Shown in pieces: positions 31,191 through 31,240 of a stretch of DNA of 31,240 nt (the stretch's first letter is position 1; every line of letters begins with the position of its first letter). This DNA comes from an uncultured Bacteroidales bacterium (lineage in GTDB: Bacteria; Bacteroidota; Bacteroidia; Bacteroidales; Bacteroidaceae): contig CALDKD010000079.1 in assembly GCA_937898885.1 (NCBI GenBank), forward strand, positions 1 to 31,240. Direction: 5' to 3'. A program made the translations under genes and the position numbers. The notes under the pieces were generated by a model. The model was not told where the DNA came from. It was given only the letters and a program-made list of their open reading frames with translations, and did not search any database.

Positions 31191-31240
31191 TGGGCTATGG
31201 TGTAATGGTAACACTGCAGATTCTGGTCCTGCCTTTCCTG
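31191..31240 (+). tRNA. tRNA-Gln (anticodon CTG), 3' part cut off by the window end
   Basis: The 5' acceptor strand TGGGCTA is followed by TG, a D arm with 4-bp stem GTGT/ACAC around AATGGTA, and an anticodon arm with TTCTGGT as loop, anticodon CTG. The first base U and the acceptor sequence are typical of bacterial tRNA-Gln. The stem has an A-C mismatch next to the loop. The T arm and 3' acceptor strand are outside the window. Confidence 0.85.

Overview
The window comes from a Bacteroidales-type chromosome (Bacteroides/Prevotella relatives). I base this on recognisable Bacteroidetes promoters (TTTG, about 19 bases, then TAnnTTTG), the rsfS-ftsH-cdsA gene order, SusC-free but Wza/Wzc-type exopolysaccharide genes of Bacteroidetes length, and the many IS66 and IS4-like remnants. 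I did no database search; identities rest on motifs and family resemblance that I can read.

Layout, read right to left because most genes are on the minus strand. (1) 31191-31240: start of a tRNA-Gln gene with its promoter. (2) 27590-30913: housekeeping operon rsfS-ftsH-cdsA. (3) 27108-27593: a lone plus-strand low-molecular-weight tyrosine phosphatase, divergent from the polysaccharide operon. (4) 17800-26841: a compact export and sugar-supply operon: wza-like lipoprotein, wzc-like tyrosine kinase, CpsB-type PHP phosphatase, rmlA-rmlB-rmlC-rmlD (dTDP-L-rhamnose) and a WcaJ/WbaP-type initiating sugar-phosphate transferase. (5) 2660-16568: an AT-richer block holding the strain-variable assembly genes: Wzy-like polymerase, Wzx-like flippase, two acyltransferases, two polysaccharide pyruvyl transferases, two GT4 glycosyltransferases, a WbsX-like protein, an LVIVD-type beta-propeller membrane protein and a WecG/TagA-type glycosyltransferase. 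A rho-independent terminator follows at 2563-2594. This block is broken into cassettes by three stretches of decayed insertion sequences (9990-10567, 12455-13540, 16600-17690). (6) 195-2456: a tight three-gene cassette with its own promoter: a Cas2-fold ('SinR family') small protein, a DUF3696/OLD-like AAA ATPase and an unrecognised 290-residue protein. This is the best candidate for an undescribed (perhaps defence) system. (7) 1-194: the 5' end of an intact-looking insertion sequence that runs off the left edge.

Working together: WcaJ starts the repeat unit on undecaprenyl phosphate; the GT4, WecG and perhaps WbsX proteins extend it, with rhamnose supplied by RmlABCD; pyruvyl and acyl groups decorate it; Wzx flips it, Wzy polymerises it, and Wza/Wzc export it. 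The Wzc kinase has a striking 13x Tyr-Gly tail encoded by a tandem DNA repeat, and two phosphatases of unrelated folds (PHP-type and LMW-PTP) flank it. The leader of the export operon has a consensus promoter, two mutually exclusive hairpins and an open leader reading frame that ends exactly at the wza start codon.
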